Assembly (NCBI RefSeq): GCF_902491705.1
Contig: NZ_CABUIW010000088.1
Location: 1 to 5,140, forward strand
Origin: an uncultured Lactobacillus sp.
Lineage (GTDB): Bacteria; Bacillota; Bacilli; Lactobacillales; Lactobacillaceae
Length of the DNA: 5,140 nt
Reading direction: 5' to 3'
Shown here: piece by piece, positions 5,048 through 5,140 of the stretch
Layout: each line of letters starts with the position of its first letter
Position numbering within the stretch: position 1 is the first letter of the stretch
The notes under the pieces: model-generated
Database searches by the model: none
What the model was told of the DNA's origin: nothing
What the model saw: only the letters and a program-made list of their open reading frames with translations
Made by a program: the position numbers and the translations under genes

Positions 5048-5140
5048 GTGTTAAATTTACCGTCCATGATAGGGATTGCTGACCCCAATTTACGTCAACT
5101 GATGACCAACTTGATTATTGAACTCTATAAGTATCAGGCC
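5048..5140 (+). CDS. Unidentified partial reading frame running off the right edge
   Basis: From a GTG at 5048 the frame stays open to the window edge, giving 31 residues with a protein-like pattern (MIGIADPNLRQL, then LIIELYKYQ). AAGGGGGG at 5029-5036 could serve as a poor Shine-Dalgarno 11 bases before the GTG; another start choice is ATG 5066. Extending upstream, the frame is open back to a stop at 5012-5014. An ATG at 5011 in a different frame would join this one if the G-run were one base shorter. I do not recognise the family. It lies in the same direction as tetR, 79 bases after its stop codon, and may be read from the same transcript. Confidence 0.4.
   Translation, partial: MLNLPSMIGIADPNLRQLMTNLIIELYKYQA

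Noticed and set aside
1..5140. CRISPR array, tRNA, rRNA, riboswitch or complete insertion sequence
   Set aside because: No regularly spaced repeats, no tRNA or rRNA conserved stretches, no recognisable riboswitch core and no paired terminal inverted repeats around a transposase were seen by eye.

Overview
The window looks like a piece of a low-GC Gram-positive (Firmicutes) chromosome or plasmid, most likely from the Lactobacillaceae. The sequence is AT-rich with strong AAGGAG-type ribosome binding sites and TTGACA/TATAAT-type promoters. The three best-defined proteins are of types common in lactobacilli. The genus assignment is inference; no phylogenetic marker is present.

Layout from left to right. 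Positions 3-104 hold the tail of an unidentified gene entering from the left. Positions 105-249 are a regulatory stretch with a perfect palindrome (111-125), nested inverted repeats built on TTGACA/TGTCAA (155-204) and a promoter. This promoter drives a two-gene operon: a DrrA-type ABC ATPase (250-1113) and an ABC-2 permease (1115-1975), together forming a complete exporter. Positions 1976-2301 contain no convincing gene. They do hold two inverted repeats, short open stretches that look like gene debris, and a minus-strand 19-codon ORF with a very good Shine-Dalgarno sequence. A bidirectional-looking terminator (2302-2333) closes the minus-strand unit that follows.

Positions 2384-4228 (minus) encode a DHA2/EmrB-QacA-type drug:proton antiporter of 614 residues. 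It carries an unusual loop of about 170 residues, predicted extracellular and coiled-coil-like, before its last membrane segment. Diverging from it is a TetR-family regulator (4393-4968). The 164-bp gap between them contains two back-to-back promoters and three exact copies of the element ATTTGTTACC. Two copies form an 11-bp perfect inverted repeat in the exporter's leader, and one overlaps the regulator's own -10 region. This is a classic self-regulated repressor/efflux pair. After tetR the sequence ends in an unidentified partial reading frame (5048-5140), which may be frameshifted at a run of six G.

The window therefore carries two independent export systems, an ABC pump and an MFS pump, each with its own control region. 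Only the MFS pump has its likely regulator in view. Nothing here is a clearly new system. The least ordinary points are the MFS loop, the operator arrangement, the orphan operator of the ABC operon and the debris in the 1976-2301 gap.
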